Assembly: GCA_050084515.1 (NCBI GenBank) | Contig: CM114271.1 | Span: 44,330,001-44,394,000, forward strand | Direction of reading: 5' to 3' | Length of the DNA stretch: 64,000 bases | Source: Blasia pusilla | Taxonomy: Eukaryota > Marchantiophyta > Marchantiopsida > Blasiales | Part shown: piece by piece, positions 59,463 to 64,000 of the stretch | How the letters are laid out: each line of letters begins with the position of its first letter | Position numbering within the stretch: position 1 is the first letter of the stretch | Notes under the pieces: generated by a model | The model's input: the letters and a program-made list of their open reading frames with translations, nothing else | Told to the model about the DNA's origin: nothing | Databases searched by the model: none | Made by a program: the position numbers and the translations under genes

Positions 59463-61801
59463 TGGCATCACGTAGCTACATGAACAGAGGGAGGAGCTCC
59501 AAATCACCTGCTCAAGGCAGTCTTGCAATATAGGCTCATGATTCTTCTCATTCTCTACCTCTATATGAGCACAAAACGAATCTAAGTGTAGGTCAAGCAA
59601 GTGTGGCACAACCTACTCATCAGCACCAACAACTTGCACGTGAGGTAAACAATTATTCAGAGTCCACATTCACATTTATTATTCTACAGACTTTTCCTCT
59701 TTAACATAATTTTGCAGGTGCCCACAACTTATCTCGACTTTCCAAGCATGCTATTGGACGATATTAATGCTCAGCAACCTGAGGTTCAGCCAAAATTCAC
59801 AACACCTACTCAAAACTAGATGAAATATTTAGATAATTTAGGCTACCAGCCAGCATTTTGGGAACATGGGGTGACTGGCCGCTAGATTCAGACATTCATA
59901 GGTCAAGGCCAACTATGGGACTCCAAATTCAGACGATTAAATAAGGATGGTCTAGCCACAAGTAGACACTACTTTTATTTTCTTTGCATTCTAGCTCATG
60001 ATTTCAGACCTCATTTTATCCAGATCTTCTCCATAACTCTCTTGAATTATGAATCTCAGACATTCAAAAGGAAGCACTCAAGTTCAAAAAAGTAGATTTC
60101 AAAGAGACATCCTTGACAAGACAGGATGAAGCTAGGTTGTTCAATGATGTCTCAAGAGGAATAAGATTGGACCAAATGAGGACACTTAGGCATGAGATGC
60201 ACTTACCATTAAGCATGCTCATTGACCTCACATCTGTGAAAGCCACTCGTTTTCTTGACCGCATGAAAGCTGCTAAAGAAGCTTGTCAACTGCCTGAATT
60301 TGAACCTCTCCCAATTGATCTTGATAATACAAACACACTTCCCCCTCTGCCAGAGCTTGATAATGTCATAGTTCTGTCTTCTACACATGGCAATAATAAC
60401 TTGAGAGCAACAACCTCTGCTATCAATCAAGATGTTCCGAATGTCATACCATCTGCTGCATACCAGTTCGAGGTTGCATCCACCTCCTATCATCCCAATG
60501 GCATCATCACATCACCCAACAAGGGCAAGTGCGCTAAGTTAGGTATCTTTTCAGTTTTCTTCCTGAACACGTCAAATACAACTTTGTCTTCCCTCTTTAT
60601 TGTTATCAATATTAGGTTGTCCATTGCAATGTGTACATTAGCAACTTTCCACTCTTTCAATCAAGTTTTACACTTTTTCAAGTTTAGGTGAGGTAACTTA
60701 TTTATGCAATTTCTTCTTATGCAGGACATAACTGTTTCTCGTCACAATAGTCTACAAAGTTTCTTCACTTTTACTTTCATGTGAGAATTCACTGATTGCA
60801 TTATCTTGCGGTTACATATTCATAGTATTTTGTTATTCTTATCCATTTCAAATCCATTACTACTCTTGAGTTCATATATTCGTTTTCATACTTCTGTTTC
60901 TACGTTATCTGAGTGAAGTCTCTTCACTTATTTCTCAACCATCACTACATCTTTCAATTACTATGGAGGTTTTTTGGTTTGTGAAAGGGTATTTCTCCTT
61001 GTTTCCAAATGTTAAATCTGTTTTGTTAACAGTCAAGTTAAGTATCTATACACTATTCTCATTACTTTTTCTCACTTGCTCAATCTTTGATATTCACGTC
61101 AAATAGAATTTATGTCTCTGTTAAACATTTTTATTAGTAACAAAGGTAACACTTCACATCTCATTACTTTCACTTCTCAATGTTGGGGCCTCATTTAAAA
61201 TCTTATAATTTTATTTCACTTGCTCTTAGTGCTTTTGTTATCTCCACTACACTTTACCATTTTTCAGGCATCCATATGTTCTAATCAACATTACAGATTT
61301 CTACAATCAGAACTTCTTCTCTTACTTCTATTTAATATCATCTCCAATTTCTTTTCTTCATTGCAGACTCAACACTTCAGGGTACGCCGACTATGTCGAC
61401 GTCCCAACTTCCACCCTTCATCTTCGAGCTCATATCCACCAGCAGGTGTGAATGTCAACCTGAATTTGGATTTTGGCACACCACCGCAAGAACACCATGG
61501 ATCAAGGAAACCTTCAGTTCCACTCAATGTTTACCGCAACATATCAGTGGCATTCAATGAGGCTGAAAAGAGATCGGAACATTTGTCTACAGAAATAGGT
61601 GTCCTCAAGGATATGTTAGGTTTAACTTCTGATGAATCACACAATTATATGTTGAGGCTCGAGTCTGAAGAGGAGCAACTTTGTATAGCTAGAGATGAAT
61701 TTGTTGATTTCTCAAAGGGTGTAGCTGATTTGATTCGTGATGATCCAAGGTTAAGTCTCCAATTGTTGGTGATTGAGTCAATGCTTCGATTGAACAAATA
61801 G
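59463..61801 (+). pseudogene. Accessory reading frame downstream of the Helitron helicase, probably spliced, decayed
   Basis: ATG at 59463 opens MASRSYMNRGRSSKSPAQGS, with one TAG before a GAG|GTAAAC donor-like site (59645); a TTTTGCAG acceptor at 59718 leads into TYLDFPSMLLDDINAQQ and, past two TAG codons, into YQPAFWEHGVTGR, WDSKFRRLNKDGLATSR and FCLILAHDF-like text. Continuing frames are 60113-60500 (EARLFNDVSRGIRLDQMRTL) and, after a long AT-rich intron-like gap, 61373-61801 (NISVAFNEAEKRSEHLSTE, then an acidic helical end). The last part is predicted coiled coil. The family is not recognised; it may be a Helitron accessory protein or a captured host gene. Confidence 0.5.
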
Positions 61802-63540
61802 TCACCAAGCATTATCAGACATATGAAGCAAGTTCATGGATGTAGTTTGGTATACCAGTCAAGTGTAACCAGTTCTGTTATCATTTTCATTATCATAATC
61901 TTGCAGAACATACTTGTAAACTTTAGCTATATTTAAGTAGATATCCACCTAAAGTTCTCGTAAATTTCTTTCAAACTTCCATGCTTGCAATATAAGGTAG
62001 TGTATTCCAACTGTTACTTTTTAGAACTTTTTGCTATAATTCTACACACTTACATGACAATTATACAAACTTGCTCTATCCATACAGATTTATTTTTGTT
62101 TTCTTATTTGTGTCATATTACTGCACTATTGAAGATTTGCTTCCTTTCATTCAATTTCATTTTTTCCCTCTCAAAGTTCTGCTTTCCTCCACTATATCTA
62201 ATTATCATTTATACATTTCATTTCTCATGTACACTGCTTGAAATCTGCCACATTTACTCAAGATCACATTTTCAATAGAGATGCAAAATTGCATGATCAT
62301 AAATTACATTTCCTAAGTATCTCTTCAATATGTTCTACAAAAGTTCAATTTATTTTCACATTAAAGCTTCCTCACTCTACAAGTGATTTCTTATATATTT
62401 TAACTCCACAATTATTTTACTCATATCTAAATAAATGTACAACATTCCTTCATACAAAAGTGTTCACCATAAATTTTCTTACATACTCAAAAGACATAAG
62501 AGATAAATTTGTCCAAGTTTATTTTTTTAACCTTATCATTCATATTTCCATCATCGGATCCATTCATATTCTATTCACATATTCCATTTCTTTACTATTG
62601 GACTTAACAAAACTTGTCCATTTAGAATACTCTACACGCTACTCACACTAAAATCATTTCTATAACCCCTTTAGGCCGCACACTAGTTTAAGTGTAATTG
62701 CCTTTCCATTTTGGTAAATTAGTGTTTGACCTACTATTATAGGTTAGGGTTGGGAAAGTGACTTGTGTGCAAAGATCACCAACGAAAGAGTTTAAGGAGA
62801 GGAAAATATATACCCAAGAAGAATGAGTTTGGGAGCTCATTCTCTTTGTTGAACCTCCTGTCACGAGATGGCCAAGCTATGATCTTTATTGTCTTGTGAG
62901 TAACTCAAGCCTCTTATGAGAAGAGTGGGTTTGGTTAAGAGAGAAAAAAAAAAGCAATTTTGATTTATCCCATTTAATTCGAGATATTTGGTACATGAAA
63001 GTCTATGCGCATAACATGAATCAGTACGACATCTCGTATTTATGCGTGCGTGAAAGGTAATAGCAATATATGTTGTGTAGTGATAGGTATGTCCTCAACA
63101 CATTTCTTACTCTACTCTACTTCTTTCTACTACACTCTCAACCACTATTCTAACTACACACTCCACCTTATGCATGTAAAGATACAACCCCAAGGTGAAC
63201 ACTTTGCCCTCGCCCTACGTTGGATCTTGATGCACTTTTTGCTCATGTTACGCCTCTAGCTTTGTGTTGTGCCTCTACTTCTATGTTTGGTCTCTAGTTG
63301 TACTCCCATACCCGTTGGTTGTTAGTTATGATTATCCTCTTGCTCTTATGTAGGTCTGTTATCTTTGACTACATGATTGCATTTCTATCCTTGTGACACT
63401 CATTGGATTTTTATTTAGTTACTCTGCTATTTCTTCATACAAACTGAGGGCTTAATCATGCTTAGTTCTGCATGTTTGCTTCTTGCAGGGCTTGCAGCTC
63501 AAGTTTTATCACCAAAGCTCATCTTGGTGCTCGCCCTTTG
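61802..63540. other. AT-rich 3' region
   Basis: T- and A-rich DNA with long open frames that reflect composition only. A possible Helitron end (GCACACTAG before T at about 62690) lacks a convincing hairpin. Confidence 0.35.
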
Positions 63541-63541
63541 C

Positions 63542-63542
<1 letters not shown>

Positions 63543-63604
<62 letters not shown>
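63543..63604. repeat. (GA)n microsatellite, about 30 repeats
   Basis: Uninterrupted AG dinucleotides; a polymorphic simple repeat. Confidence 0.95.
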
Positions 63605-63608
<4 letters not shown>

Positions 63609-64000
63609 TGATAGGTCTTGAAATTGTTGAAAATTCTTTGGCCAAGGAGACCTATTGAAAGAGAGTGGAATTGAGGGGAAGAGAGACTACGACTAGGGTC
63701 CCCAAAGAGATTAGTAAGTAGTTATGTGATTCTTGTATGGGATCAATAATGTTCAACATTTGATTTCTAGTACAGATCATGATAGATCTCCAAGTTGATC
63801 TCACGAAGATCTAATTTTTAATGTTAACCACGTCCGCCTAAGTCTTTGCAAGCTATATAGTCAATTTGACTTTTTGGTATTCTATATTCCTATTGTGACA
63901 TATTTTGGAACTTCCCTTTGATCTACCAAGCTTGTCATACATTTGAACTCTTGATCCTCGTCTCTAGATAGAACTATGTAGCCAAAGCCTATTCTAGAGT
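63605..64000. other. Terminal stretch of the window
   Basis: No gene or repeat is recognised in this stretch. Confidence 0.3.

Noticed and set aside
62238-62651. 137-codon open frame, hydrophobic and Phe/Ser/Thr-rich
   Set aside because: Composition follows from AT-rich DNA; no start context, no homology pattern.
62680-62692. CTAG|T as the 3' end of the second Helitron
   Set aside because: No convincing hairpin within 20 bases upstream; CTAGT occurs by chance often.
63458-63658. Open frame reading through an Arg-Glu repeat
   Set aside because: The repeat is the translation of the (GA)n microsatellite.

Overview
The window is nuclear DNA of a land plant. Both intact genes have plant-type short introns. 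There is a fragment of plastid 23S rRNA, and the rest is decayed plant transposons: chromodomain Ty3/gypsy, hAT, Helitron and LINE. The lineage cannot be fixed from sequence alone; low gene density, AT-rich spacers and an unfamiliar domain architecture make a seedless plant (fern, lycophyte or bryophyte) plausible, but this is a guess.

Two genes look functional, both on the + strand. (1) 2124-8417: a 15-exon gene whose hand-built model stays in frame for 1217 codons. It encodes ankyrin repeats, a C-x8-C-x5-C-x3-H zinc finger, an RRM, a LOTUS/OST-HTH domain and a C-terminal C3HC4 RING finger, so it is probably an RNA-binding ubiquitin ligase. This is the most interesting object in the window. 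(2) 40838-46205: a 14-exon serine carboxypeptidase (S10, SCPL20-like) of 498 residues with signal peptide and complete Ser-Asp-His triad.

The space between and after them is layered mobile DNA. 10.4-12.6 kb is an unusual GC-rich block. 12.55-14.05 kb holds a tandem duplication and a solo LTR (family LTR1, 5-bp TSD ATAGG). 14.7-18.7 kb is a dead hAT transposase gene split by a 1.15-kb insertion with a 14-bp target duplication. 19.0-21.0 kb is a diverged tandem array of about 165-bp units. 21.77-29.20 kb is a three-level nest: an LTR2 copy is split by a reverse LTR1, which is split by a minus-strand gypsy element with LTR2 ends. 29.30-36.33 kb is a Ty3/gypsy chromovirus with two LTR1 ends and a Met-type primer-binding site. 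36.33-38.25 kb is the 3' half of a Helitron with its terminal hairpin and CTAG end. 39.36-40.2 kb is a cluster of about 200-bp Helitron-like mini-elements ending near the carboxypeptidase promoter.

Downstream of the carboxypeptidase gene are a minus-strand LINE (47.1-49.7 kb), an LTR1 fragment (49.86-50.56 kb), a 320-bp foldback (51.37-51.69 kb), a decayed glycosyltransferase-92 fragment on the minus strand (52.9-53.2 kb), three 305-bp tandem repeats (54.17-55.0 kb), a plastid 23S rRNA insertion (55.27-55.42 kb), and a second Helitron with Rep and helicase remnants (56.4-59.4 kb) followed by a decayed accessory reading frame (59.46-61.8 kb). The last 2 kb is AT-rich with a (GA)n microsatellite. 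Most breaks in the transposon frames are TAG or TGA where CAG or TGG is expected, consistent with C-to-T decay of methylated DNA.
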